The notes beneath the pieces are model-generated. The model saw only the letters and a list, made by a program, of their open reading frames with translations. It ran no database searches and was not told the origin of the DNA. A program made the translations under genes and the position numbers. A DNA stretch of 64,000 nucleotides from Glaciihabitans sp. (GTDB taxonomy: Bacteria; Actinomycetota; Actinomycetes; Actinomycetales; Microbacteriaceae): the NCBI GenBank assembly GCA_025463785.1, contig JAODBD010000005.1:334335-398334 (forward strand). The letters are read 5' to 3'. The stretch's first letter is position 1. Each line of letters begins with the position of its first letter. This document shows, in pieces, positions 28,326 to 36,182 of this stretch.

Positions 28326-29297
28326 TCAGGTTGCTCGCGGGTTTCGCAATCTCATGCCAAAGTACCCGGCTCCCACGAGTATGGCTGCGGAGACACCGGC
28401 GGCCGCAAACGCGATCGATTCCGGAAGGGGTATCGGCAGCGCCAGCTCGAACGAAGCCGAGTAACTGAAGACCGAATGCCCAAGTACCTCAAACCAGTTG
28501 CGCGGGTCATGGACGCCCAGAATCGGGATGACGTAGTTTCCAATCACAAACACGATCGCTGGCAGTGCGAAGACTCCGAACACGGAACCGACCGCGATTC
28601 CGCCCGCGCCAAAGAACACCGTCAGGAGGAGGATGACGACCCATTGCAGCAGCGGGTTCTGGGCGGGTGCAGCGCTGAGCGGTCGGAAGACGTCGAGCGG
28701 CAGCTGCTGAAACAGTATCGACTGGGTGATCGCGCGGCTCACGACGTCGATCAGGAGGGTTGAAGCAATCACGATCGCCGCGATACCGAGAAGCGCCAGT
28801 TGGCGAGCGGCAACCGTTCGAGCGGTACCCGCTCGCACCAGGGCAACTTTCTCGAAGCGGTAGCGGCGCTGACCGGTCGACATCCAGAGCCCGATGAGAA
28901 AGAACAGGGCAGGGTAGATCAGGAAGCCCAGATATTTGAGCGATTCTGCGACCGAGCTCTCTGGCGAGAGCGCGACGATCGCTGTCGCGAGTGTGTCGTA
29001 GTCGTACCGGGCAAGGTTACCGATGCTCTCGTTGCCGCCTTTGCCGGATACGTTCTCGGGCTTGTGCAGATCGGCAAGGAAGTTCATGTGGTTTGCGGCA
29101 TACTCGGCCCGAGTGTGCTCAAGCTGCGCGTAGTCGGCTCGCACGGCGCCGGCCGCGTTTGCGACGTTCGCGATGGCCAGCAGTGCGCACAGCACGAGCA
29201 CGGCGGGCAGCAGCCACGTGCGCCAGGCCAGCCGAAGTTCCATGCGCGCCTCGGTTATCACGCGTGACCGCGGGGCGCCGGATGCGGCGGCGATCAC
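28326..29297 (-). CDS. ABC transporter permease
   Basis: A 323-residue membrane protein with one N-terminal helix, a large outside loop of roughly 70 residues (YAQLEHTRAEYAANHMNFLADLHKPENVSGKGG) and about five further helices, an ABC-2-like arrangement. Its start overlaps the end of the ATPase gene by 4 bases, so the two are coupled and should form one transporter. Together with the secreted protein encoded upstream it recalls the membrane component of lactococcin-972-type loci, although sequence identity to that group is not evident by eye. Confidence 0.75.
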   Translation of the reverse strand: MIAAASGAPRSRVITEARMELRLAWRTWLLPAVLVLCALLAIANVANAAGAVRADYAQLEHTRAEYAANHMNFLADLHKPENVSGKGGNESIGNLARYDYDTLATAIVALSPESSVAESLKYLGFLIYPALFFLIGLWMSTGQRRYRFEKVALVRAGTARTVAARQLALLGIAAIVIASTLLIDVVSRAITQSILFQQLPLDVFRPLSAAPAQNPLLQWVVILLLTVFFGAGGIAVGSVFGVFALPAIVFVIGNYVIPILGVHDPRNWFEVLGHSVFSYSASFELALPIPLPESIAFAAAGVSAAILVGAGYFGMRLRNPRAT

Positions 29298-29932
29298 GCG
29301 CTGATCCTGTCGGCTGCGACGGCATCCGGTGCAGATATTTCGCCGTCGGCGAGGACGAGACGTCGGGTCGCGAGGCTGTCGTAGGTGTCGCTGTGGTGGC
29401 CCGTGATCAGAACGGTCGCGTCGGGAGCGAGGCGGTCGAGTTCACTACCCACCTCTGTCGCGGTCGGCGCATCGACGCCATTGAGTGCCTCATCGAGAAT
29501 GAGGTACCTCGCACCGCTGAGAAGCGCGGCCACCAGGTGCACCCTTTTGCGTTGACCGTGGCTCAGTTTTCTGGCCTGCAGGCGCAGCAACCCCGGGTCC
29601 GCGAGGGCAGGCGATGCGCCCGCGATGACTGACTTGGCAAGCGGGCGGCCCAGCAGCATCCGAATGTTTTCGTAGCCGCTGAGATACGGGAAAACGGGTG
29701 CGTCATCGAAGCACACGTAGAGACCGGCGCGTACTCGGGTGGCTTCTGCTCCATCGAAGCGGATGCCACCCGAGTAGCGCTGAATACCCGCGATCGCACG
29801 AATCAACGTCGTCTTACCTGATCCATTCGCCCCGACAAGGTGGGTAACCTTTCCGGACTCAATGGCTGCGCTGCACCGGTCGAGTATGGCGCGGCCGCGA
29901 ACGGCAATCGTGAGGTTGTCTAGCTCGATCAT
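29294..29932 (-). CDS. ABC transporter ATP-binding protein
   Basis: A 212-residue ATPase with all motifs intact: Walker A GANGSGKTT, signature LSHGQRKR (Gly to His at the second position), Walker B YLILDEALNGVD and the switch histidine in ITGHHSDTYD. It is coupled to the permease by a 4-base overlap and lies 70 bases downstream of the secreted protein gene. The three probably form one transcription unit. The role may be export of, or immunity to, the secreted product. This is inference from layout. Confidence 0.88.
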   Translation of the reverse strand: MIELDNLTIAVRGRAILDRCSAAIESGKVTHLVGANGSGKTTLIRAIAGIQRYSGGIRFDGAEATRVRAGLYVCFDDAPVFPYLSGYENIRMLLGRPLAKSVIAGASPALADPGLLRLQARKLSHGQRKRVHLVAALLSGARYLILDEALNGVDAPTATEVGSELDRLAPDATVLITGHHSDTYDSLATRRLVLADGEISAPDAVAADRISA

Positions 29933-30002
29933 GGGATCTCCTGGTGCTCGTTCGGAACGCGACTGTTCTGGTGAATCGACTGCCGGCTGGTTCGGCTGCC
30001 TG

Positions 30003-30542
30003 TTACGGGTTGATGTAGTCGCGGCCGCCGCGGATCAGCTGGTAGTAGTCGGTCTTGGACGAACGCGAAATATCCACCGCACCCCACGGGGTCACGATGC
30101 CAACGCCGACAATCATCGTGCCGCGCCAGTTGTGCTGGGAGGTTGTGACCAGCGTGCGTACAATGCCGCCCTTGGATGCCGTGTTCGGAAACAGGTAGCC
30201 GTAGTCCTGTGAACCGGAGCTGGACGTGATCGTCGAGCTGTTCCAATACCACTCGAGGATGTTTTCGGTCCACAGCAGCGGCCCGCCGTGCTTGTGCGTC
30301 AGGCGCATGCCCGCGGTGGGCTGGCCTGACGCGGGCACGGCAAGCGTGCCAGCGCTGGCAGTGGCAAGCGTTGCCCCGGCTGGAACGGCCGCCGTGGACT
30401 GTGTCGTCCCGTCGTCGAGCCACGCCTGAAGCGCCGGCGAGTCATCCGGATTCGGCGTTGTCGCTAGTGCCGGACCCGCGAGGGACAATGCCAGTGCAGT
30501 GCCTGCCACGACGCTTGCGAGCGTCGACAGTGTTCTCTTCAC
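30003..30542 (-). CDS. Secreted protein of unknown function, possibly bacteriocin-like
   Basis: A 179-residue protein with a clear signal peptide (MKRTLSTLASVVAGTALALSLAGPALA, cleavage before TTP). The mature part has a Thr/Ala-rich lead, then an aromatic region (LLWTENILEWYWNSS, YGYLFPNTASKGGIVRTLV, HNWRGTMIVGVGIVTPWGAVD, TDYYQLIRGG). The Trp/Tyr-rich C-terminus and the ABC pair downstream resemble lactococcin-972-like secreted proteins, but this similarity is weak and unproven. No cysteine is present in the mature part. It is preceded by a 129-base gap containing a DnaA-box-like sequence. Confidence 0.7.
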   Translation of the reverse strand: MKRTLSTLASVVAGTALALSLAGPALATTPNPDDSPALQAWLDDGTTQSTAAVPAGATLATASAGTLAVPASGQPTAGMRLTHKHGGPLLWTENILEWYWNSSTITSSSGSQDYGYLFPNTASKGGIVRTLVTTSQHNWRGTMIVGVGIVTPWGAVDISRSSKTDYYQLIRGGRDYINP

Positions 30543-30671
30543 AATGACTCCAATCTCTGGCCGGGCCTTGGTGCCTCGACCGCATGAGGCTAGAGACTAT
30601 AAGTATTGTCAAATTGCGTGCGAAAGTTATCCACACCCCCTTCGCCGTCGGGTTCTGTGGTCGACGAGCGT

Positions 30672-31004
30672 CTAATAGATCGGCGGAACTTCGTTCTCGC
30701 GAGTGCGATCGTGCTCGGGCAAGACGTGCAAGCCCCCGCTGGAATTGGCGGAATTCATGAGCTCCTCGAGCCAGAGCTTGTTCATCGACGGCTGCCTCGT
30801 GCCATAGAACTTGAACTGGACCGCGACGGATGGGTGCATCCAGATGGTGCTGCGGCCGCTGCCGTTTGCCAGTTCCTCATCCCAGGAGAACGCAAAACCT
30901 TCGCCGCGACGAAGCTTGGTGATGACTACAACCTTGAGGTGAGCGAGCGTCCGGTCCTCGATCTCAACGACCGTCCCGGTCGCCCCGTAAATCAACTGGC
31001 CCAC
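30672..31004 (-). CDS. Small DUF7882-like protein
   Basis: A 110-residue soluble protein reading VGQLIYGATGTVVEIEDRTLAHLKVVVITKLRRGEGFAFSW...GRSTIWMHPSVAVQFKFYG. The same pattern is known from many small proteins of Microbacteriaceae, where several paralogues per genome are usual and function is not established (some were loosely labelled DNA-ligase-like). The GTG start at 31004 has AGGGA upstream. The 68 extra residues in the track are Arg/Ser/Pro-rich and run into the next gene. Confidence 0.7.
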   Translation of the reverse strand: MGQLIYGATGTVVEIEDRTLAHLKVVVITKLRRGEGFAFSWDEELANGSGRSTIWMHPSVAVQFKFYGTRQPSMNKLWLEELMNSANSSGGLHVLPEHDRTRENEVPPIY

Positions 31005-31077
31005 GATGGTCCCTGCTTCTGATTGGGCAAACGCCTGACTTCGTGCCCGCGCTAAATAGTATCCCGGGCGTGGCGGG

Positions 31078-31428
31078 CTACAGAAAGTCGAACCCGAGCT
31101 GGTCTTCCCACCAGGTCTGATCATCGGATGCCATGATCCGGCTGGGCGCCAGAGCGTCGATTTTGGCGCGCAATGCCTCGAGCTCGACGGAGTCCCGAAT
31201 TCGGACATCCGACCCGTGGGCCGGAATGATGATCAGCTGACTCGTCGGACCGACAAGCAGCCGCGCGATTCCCTGCGCGTCGGGGCCAGTGGCATCCTCA
31301 TTAACGACGGGAATGTCGATGACATCAGCGGCATTTTCCGCGGCAAGTGCGCGCGCGTAGTCGATGACGGCATCGCCAATCCGATCGCTCGTCAGTACCG
31401 ATTCCCCGGAGTACGACAAGATCTTCAT
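31078..31428 (-). CDS. Small hypothetical protein
   Basis: A 116-residue soluble protein: MKILSYSGESVLTSDRIGDAVIDYARALA followed by alternating strand and helix patterns (ADVIDIPVVNEDA, QLIIIPAHG, SRIMASDDQTWWEDQLGFDFL). No family is recognised. It lies 73 bases upstream of the DUF7882-like gene on the same strand, with which it may be transcribed. Confidence 0.6.
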   Translation of the reverse strand: MKILSYSGESVLTSDRIGDAVIDYARALAAENAADVIDIPVVNEDATGPDAQGIARLLVGPTSQLIIIPAHGSDVRIRDSVELEALRAKIDALAPSRIMASDDQTWWEDQLGFDFL

Positions 31429-31473
31429 CCTTCCACCATGCCCGCGTGGGCGCGGAGGGGCTACGCGTTGCGG

Positions 31474-32331
31474 TTATTGTGTGGGCGGCGTAGGGTGCTT
31501 ACCCCGCGCCTCATGGAACGCGATGACGGCCTGTACGGGCGCGTGATCCGAGGGCCAGGCACCCTCATACCGGGTGACATTGATGGCTGAACGGAGTACC
31601 TCCACCGTCGGTGTCACCAGTATCCAGTCGATGCGCTTGCGTTCGAGCGTCGGAGCGCGATAGTTCGGGAAAGTTCCCCAGGACTCGCTCAGGCGGGTCT
31701 CCGAGCCGTTCCAGCAGTCAACGAGGGCGCCCGCGCCGGTGAGCCTGGCGTGCGGAAGCGATTCGGCATCCGTGTTGAAATCCCCGGTCACTACCGTCGG
31801 CAACGACGACTCAGCAACCAGCCGAAGGATCTCGTCGGCCGACATCATTCTGGAGCGGCGCGAAAACTGGTCGAAATGGGTATTCAGCGCTCGAAAGTGG
31901 ACGTCCGTCGCACGATCCCGAAACGTGGCGTTAACCACGACACGGGGTGTGGGATTACCCCAGGAGGTCGAACCTGGGACCGACGGCGAGTCGGACAGCG
32001 CCAGCTGTGCCCAGTCGAGGAGTTCGAGACGATCACGGTCGTAGAACAGCGGACATCCCTCCCCGCGCTTGTTCGCGTTTCGCCCATAGCCGACCGAGCG
32101 GTAGTGGTCGCCGAGGGCGTGCCGAACGAAGCTGGCCTGGTCTGGCAGGGCCTCCTGCGCGCCCAGAATCGACGGCTGCTCGGTCTCCAGCATGCGACGG
32201 ATGAGCGGCTGCCGATGCTCCCACCGGTCCGGGCTGCGCGGAATCAGGCGCGTCATGCGTCGACGGATGTTGAAGCTCATGACGTGCAGATCGGGGGCCG
32301 CAATCGCGCCGATGAGTGGGGCGTACGTCAT
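31474..32331 (-). CDS. Endonuclease/exonuclease/phosphatase family protein
   Basis: A 285-residue EEP-fold metal-dependent hydrolase. Signature parts are LHVMSFNIRRR (Asn), ILGAQEALPDQ (Glu), FRALNTHFDQ, TVVTGDFNTD (Asp/Asn) and SDHAPVQAVI (Asp/His), a complete active site. Such proteins cleave phosphodiesters in nucleic acids, sphingolipids or inositides. There is no signal peptide, which favours an intracellular role. The ATG start MTYAPLIGAI was taken because the additional 111 codons of the track overlap a non-coding stretch and are low-complexity. Confidence 0.85.
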   Translation of the reverse strand: MTYAPLIGAIAAPDLHVMSFNIRRRMTRLIPRSPDRWEHRQPLIRRMLETEQPSILGAQEALPDQASFVRHALGDHYRSVGYGRNANKRGEGCPLFYDRDRLELLDWAQLALSDSPSVPGSTSWGNPTPRVVVNATFRDRATDVHFRALNTHFDQFSRRSRMMSADEILRLVAESSLPTVVTGDFNTDAESLPHARLTGAGALVDCWNGSETRLSESWGTFPNYRAPTLERKRIDWILVTPTVEVLRSAINVTRYEGAWPSDHAPVQAVIAFHEARGKHPTPPTQ

Positions 32332-32384
32332 GGGGTTCAGCCTAGGCGGCGCTCCTGAACCCGAGCGGTTTGTCATCCCCGTGG

Positions 32385-32495
32385 CTACTCGGGGCGGGAG
32401 TCGATGACGAACTGCATCATGCGAGTGGCATCGCCGTCGTCGAACATCGGCGCGAGCAGGTGGTTGAACTCGAGTTGACGGCGGGCAGAGAACCT
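32385..32495 (-). pseudogene. Remnant of a truncated gene (C-terminal fragment)
   Basis: An open frame of 36 codons, EFNHLLAPMFDDGDATRMMQF and flanking residues, ends in TAG and has third positions mostly G or C like the real genes around it. A stop codon lies directly before it in frame, and it has no start with a ribosome binding site. It looks like the 3' end of a deleted gene. The parent family is not recognised. Confidence 0.4.
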
Positions 32496-32557
32496 TCAGT
32501 GTCTCGATATGGCTCGCTCGCATACTTTGACTGGCTGCGCGGGGTGGAGCACTGTGG

Positions 32558-32884
32558 TTAGCTAATTGGCTCCACGATGACGGCCGTACCGTAGGCGCAA
32601 ATCTCGATATATGCGCCGATGGCGTTGGCGTCGAATCGCATTGCCGCGATCGCGTTGCCTCCACGGGCCTCCGCCTCTGCGGCCATTCGATTCATGACCT
32701 CAGCTCGGCTATCGTGCATCGTCCGCGTGTACTCAGGTAACTCTCCGCCTCCGATCGCCCGAAAGCTCGCCGTGATGCCGGCACCGAAATTTAGGGCACG
32801 AACTGTAAGGCCCATGACTTCGCCAAGCGTCTTCGTGATGGTGTAGCCGGGAAGGTCGTTTGTCGTAACAATGATCATGCCCAT
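32558..32884 (-). CDS. YbjQ family protein
   Basis: A 108-residue protein of the YbjQ/UPF0145 family, visible in MIIVTTNDLPGYTITKTLGEVMGLTVRA, the helix MHDSRAEVMNRMAAEAEARGGNAIAAMRFD and the C-terminal strand IEICAYGTAVIVEP. Family members form pentameric rings and have no agreed function. The start may be the first ATG (MGMIIV) or the second two codons later. It stands alone, next to the tRNA-Lys gene. Confidence 0.85.
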   Translation of the reverse strand: MGMIIVTTNDLPGYTITKTLGEVMGLTVRALNFGAGITASFRAIGGGELPEYTRTMHDSRAEVMNRMAAEAEARGGNAIAAMRFDANAIGAYIEICAYGTAVIVEPIS

Positions 32885-33064
32885 ATCGTGGCACGAAGAC
32901 TGATCCGCAGAGAACGCCAGACAGGACTTGTCCCGTAAGTGGTCGACCAGCGAGCCTTATCAGTTACTTCACGTTCACCACATGGAGATAACAAAACAAT
33001 CATGACTCTCAGGAACTCGCGAAGAGTTGCCTGAAAAAGACATCGGCTTGACCAGCGTTTGATG

Positions 33065-33137
<73 letters not shown>

Positions 33138-33212
33138 GTGGCCGGGCAAGACCCGGACCGAGAAGCAAGATTAGCATGAGAGCAATCGTCTAGCGACTCG
33201 AAGGAAAACACC

Positions 33213-33689
33213 ATGACAGGCATCCGACTTGAGGCCGGCGAGCCGGCACCGAGCTTCACTCTCGACGACCAGGACGGTCATCCCGTGTCGCTTTCGGACT
33301 TCTCCGGAGAGAAGACGATCGTCTATTTCTACCCGGCAGCATCGACCCCGGGCTGCACGACCGAGGCGTGCGATTTTCGCGACAACATCAACTCGCTGAA
33401 GTCCGCTGGGTACCAGGTTCTCGGTGTTTCGAAGGATCAGCTGCCCGCGCTCAAACGGTTCCAGCAGGAGCAGGGGCTCAACTTCCCACTGCTGAGCGAC
33501 CCCGACCTGATCGTGCACAAGGAGTACGGCGCCTACGGCGAGAAGTCGCTCTACGGCAAGACCGTCGTCGGAACACTGCGCTCGACCTTCGTGGTCGACG
33601 AGAACGGCAAGGTCAAACTCCCGCTCTATAACGTGAAGGCGACCGGGCATGTTGCCAGCCTTCGCAAGAAGCTGGGACTCGACAAATAG
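33213..33689 (+). CDS. bcp: Thioredoxin-dependent thiol peroxidase (BCP-type peroxiredoxin)
   Basis: A 158-residue peroxiredoxin that reduces hydrogen and organic peroxides using thioredoxin. The active site is FYPAASTPGCTTEACDF, with the peroxidatic Cys48 and a second cysteine at 53, typical for the atypical 2-Cys BCP/PrxQ group. The N-terminus (GEPAPSFTLDDQDGHPVSLSDF) and the C-terminal DENGKVKLPLYNVKATGHV agree with the family. It is a single gene after tRNA-Lys on the opposite strand. Confidence 0.94.
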   Translation: MTGIRLEAGEPAPSFTLDDQDGHPVSLSDFSGEKTIVYFYPAASTPGCTTEACDFRDNINSLKSAGYQVLGVSKDQLPALKRFQQEQGLNFPLLSDPDLIVHKEYGAYGEKSLYGKTVVGTLRSTFVVDENGKVKLPLYNVKATGHVASLRKKLGLDK

Positions 33690-33719
33690 CGCAGCCTGCC
33701 GTGCGTCATCCCTCTGCCG

Positions 33720-34121
33720 CTAGGACTCGCGTGACCGCGTGGTCGCCGCCACAACCGTCGGCGTGAACAGCAGAACGACGATCGCGACGGCAGGCAGGAT
33801 CAGCGCGACGGCGATGGCTGCCGAATCCGCCGCCTTCGCCTGCAGGATGCTGACCCCAACGAGCGCCTGAATAATTTGCCAGCAGATGGATGCTCCCCGA
33901 ATCCACGGGCGACCCTTCACCGCGTGTATCGCAATGAGAATGAGCCCGGCAGCGGCAACTGCCGCACACACGGCAAGTGCGACCGCGCTCGCGATTGAGG
34001 CAGTCGGAGCAACAAATATCTCGACCACGAGATAAACCGTTCCGAGCGCCGCAGCCACGCCCTCAAGCAATATCAGGGCTGCAAGCACATAGAGCAGCGT
34101 TCGTTTTGGCCTTTCGCTCAC
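33720..34121 (-). CDS. Small membrane protein
   Basis: A 133-residue protein with four hydrophobic helices (LLYVLAALILLEGVAAALGTVYLVVEIF, IASAVALAVCAAVAAAGLILIAI, ICWQIIQALVGVSIL, AIAVALILPAVAIVVLLFTPTVV). It resembles small uncharacterised actinobacterial membrane proteins. The GTG start gives VSERPKRTLLY. It is convergent with bcp. Function unknown. Confidence 0.7.
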   Translation of the reverse strand: MSERPKRTLLYVLAALILLEGVAAALGTVYLVVEIFVAPTASIASAVALAVCAAVAAAGLILIAIHAVKGRPWIRGASICWQIIQALVGVSILQAKAADSAAIAVALILPAVAIVVLLFTPTVVAATTRSRES

Positions 34122-34334
34122 AGCTACATCCCATACAAAACTATTGATTTGACTTCGTCCATATGAGAGCCTATGTGAGGTTGATTTGGCGCTTACAGAG
34201 TTGTGAGCAATTCCCGACTGCTCTTACCCTCTCAGATTTCAGGCCTCCCGAACGTCTGGTCGTCGGCCTCTGCAGCTTAAGCAACATCATTCGTGCGCCG
34301 TTTCATGGCCACATCATCAACAAGGAGTACCACT

Positions 34335-34583
34335 ATGGATTGGCGCGATAAAGCCGCCTGTCTGACCGCAGACCCCGAGCTGTTCTTCCCTGTAGGGAAC
34401 ACCGGTCCGGCCGTGGATCAGATCGATAAGGCGAAGGCTGTTTGTGCGCGCTGCTCCGTCACCGAGATGTGCCTCCAATACGCTCTCGAAACCAGCCAGG
34501 ATTCCGGCGTGTGGGGCGGACTCAGCGAAGACGAGCGTCGTGCACTCAAGCGTCGCGCCGCCCGGGCACGTCGCGCCTCATAA
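34335..34583 (+). CDS. whiB1: WhiB family iron-sulfur transcriptional regulator (WhiB1-like)
   Basis: An 82-residue protein with the four cluster cysteines C9, C37, C40 and C46 (KAVCARCSVTEMC), the turn motif SGVWGGLSEDERRALKRRAARARRAS and a basic C-terminus for DNA contact. The opening MDWRDKAACLTADPELFFPVGN closely follows mycobacterial WhiB1, a nitric-oxide-sensitive 4Fe-4S protein that partners with the main sigma factor. The ATG at 34335 has AAGGAG 7 bases upstream. The earlier ATG in the track gives an unrelated leader. The 213-base region before it is unusually AT-rich and holds no gene, so it probably contains the promoter. Confidence 0.9.
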   Translation: MDWRDKAACLTADPELFFPVGNTGPAVDQIDKAKAVCARCSVTEMCLQYALETSQDSGVWGGLSEDERRALKRRAARARRAS

Positions 34584-34665
34584 AGTCGGCAGACTCACCC
34601 AAGTCTCACCCATCAAGCCTGTAGGGAAACCGGCGGGCTTCGGTTGCCCGAGCACTTCGGTCGGC

Positions 34666-36162
34666 CTAGCCCTTCGTGAGCCAGTTCAGCGGAACGTTGA
34701 TCGTCACCTCGGTGCCGCTGCCCACGAGAGTGTGCCAGTCGATTGTGCCGCCGAGTTCGCCCTGAATCAGGGTGCGAACGATCTGCGTGCCGAGCCCCGC
34801 GCCCACCTTGCCCTCAGGCAGGCCAACCCCGTTATCCCTCACCTTGACGCTCAGTTCCCTGTCGTTGCGTTTGGCGATGATCGCAACCTCGCCGTCGCGC
34901 CCGGCAAGGCCGTGTTCGACTGCATTTGTCACGAGTTCGGTGAGCGCCAATGCGAGCGGCGTCGCATATTCGCTCGGCAGCGTCCCGAAACTGCCGCTGA
35001 ATTTCGGATGCACGGTCGTGTTGTGACTCGAAGCGACCTCCGCTATCAGCAGCAGAACGCGATCGAAGACGTTGTCGAAGTCGACATTCTGCGAGAGTCC
35101 CTCGCTGAGCGTGTCGTGAACGACCGCGATTGCTGCGACCCGCCTCATGGCCTGGCCGAGGGCATCCCGAGCCACGTCGTTGTGCGTGCGGCGTGCCTGA
35201 ATTCGCAGCAGTGACGCGACCGTCTGAAGATTGTTCTTGACTCGGTGGTGGATCTCGCGAATCGTCGCGTCTTTGGTGATGAGCTCGCGCTCCTGGTGGC
35301 GCACCTCCGTCACATCGCGGCAGAGGACGATGGCGCCGACGCGCTCACCATGATTACGAATCGGGATGGCGCGCAACGACACCGTCACCCCTCTGGCCTC
35401 GATATCGGTGCGCCAGGGCGCGCGGCCAGTGACCACCAGTGGCAGCGACTCGTCGACGACGTCGTTTCGGTCAACGAGCAGTTCGGTCGTAACCTCGGCC
35501 AGCGACTCGCCCTCAAGCTCACCCGCAAAACCCATGCGATTGAACGCCGAGAGAGCGTTCGGACTCGCGAACGTGACAGTGCCGTCGGGGTCGAGCCGGA
35601 TCAACCCATCGGATGCCCGCGGAGCGCCGCGCCTCGGAGCGGTCGGCGCACCCAGATCGGGGAAGTCGCCGGATGCGATCATCTGAAACAGGTCGTTCGC
35701 GCACTCATTGAAGGTGAGCTCCTGCCTGCTTGGCGTGCGCGCCTCGCTCAGGTTGGTGTGCCGCGTGATGACCGCGATCGGAAAGTCCGTGGTGAGCTTG
35801 CCGCTCGGCGCCAGCCTGCGCAGGACGGGAACTGCCCGCACTCGAGTCGGGGTCTCCTCGTACCAGGTCGGCGTCGTCGAGTCGATTATGGTGGTCGTTT
35901 CGAAAGCCTCGGTGACTTGCGCGGCCCATTCCGGCTTGACCGTTTGGCCGACGAAGTCTCGGTAGAACAGCGTCGCCGAGCTCGACGGGCGGGCGTGGGC
36001 GACCGCGACGAAGCTGTGGTCCTTACTCGGTACCCAGAGCACGATGTCGGCGAACGCAAGGTCGGCGAGCAGTTGCCAGTCGCCGACGAGCAGATGCAGC
36101 CACTCGATGTCTGCCTCGTCGGAGCGGCCCTGAGCGAGCACGAGGTCGGAGAGGGTTGACAC
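34666..36162 (-). CDS. pdtaS: Sensor histidine kinase (PdtaS type)
   Basis: A 498-residue soluble kinase. Residues 1-150 form a GAF-like domain, about 185-300 a PAS domain (DGLIRLDPDGTVTFASPNALSAF), then the HisKA_2 segment IREIHHRVKNNLQTVASLLRIQARR with the phospho-accepting His, and the ATPase with ELVTNAVEHG (N box) and VRDNGVGLPEG (G box). This architecture is that of PdtaS, which in actinobacteria phosphorylates the ANTAR regulator PdtaR. No pdtaR gene is in the window. No membrane helices are seen, so it senses a cytoplasmic signal. Confidence 0.88.
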   Translation of the reverse strand: MSTLSDLVLAQGRSDEADIEWLHLLVGDWQLLADLAFADIVLWVPSKDHSFVAVAHARPSSSATLFYRDFVGQTVKPEWAAQVTEAFETTTIIDSTTPTWYEETPTRVRAVPVLRRLAPSGKLTTDFPIAVITRHTNLSEARTPSRQELTFNECANDLFQMIASGDFPDLGAPTAPRRGAPRASDGLIRLDPDGTVTFASPNALSAFNRMGFAGELEGESLAEVTTELLVDRNDVVDESLPLVVTGRAPWRTDIEARGVTVSLRAIPIRNHGERVGAIVLCRDVTEVRHQERELITKDATIREIHHRVKNNLQTVASLLRIQARRTHNDVARDALGQAMRRVAAIAVVHDTLSEGLSQNVDFDNVFDRVLLLIAEVASSHNTTVHPKFSGSFGTLPSEYATPLALALTELVTNAVEHGLAGRDGEVAIIAKRNDRELSVKVRDNGVGLPEGKVGAGLGTQIVRTLIQGELGGTIDWHTLVGSGTEVTINVPLNWLTKG

Positions 36163-36182
36163 CCCACAAGGCTAGCCGCTGA

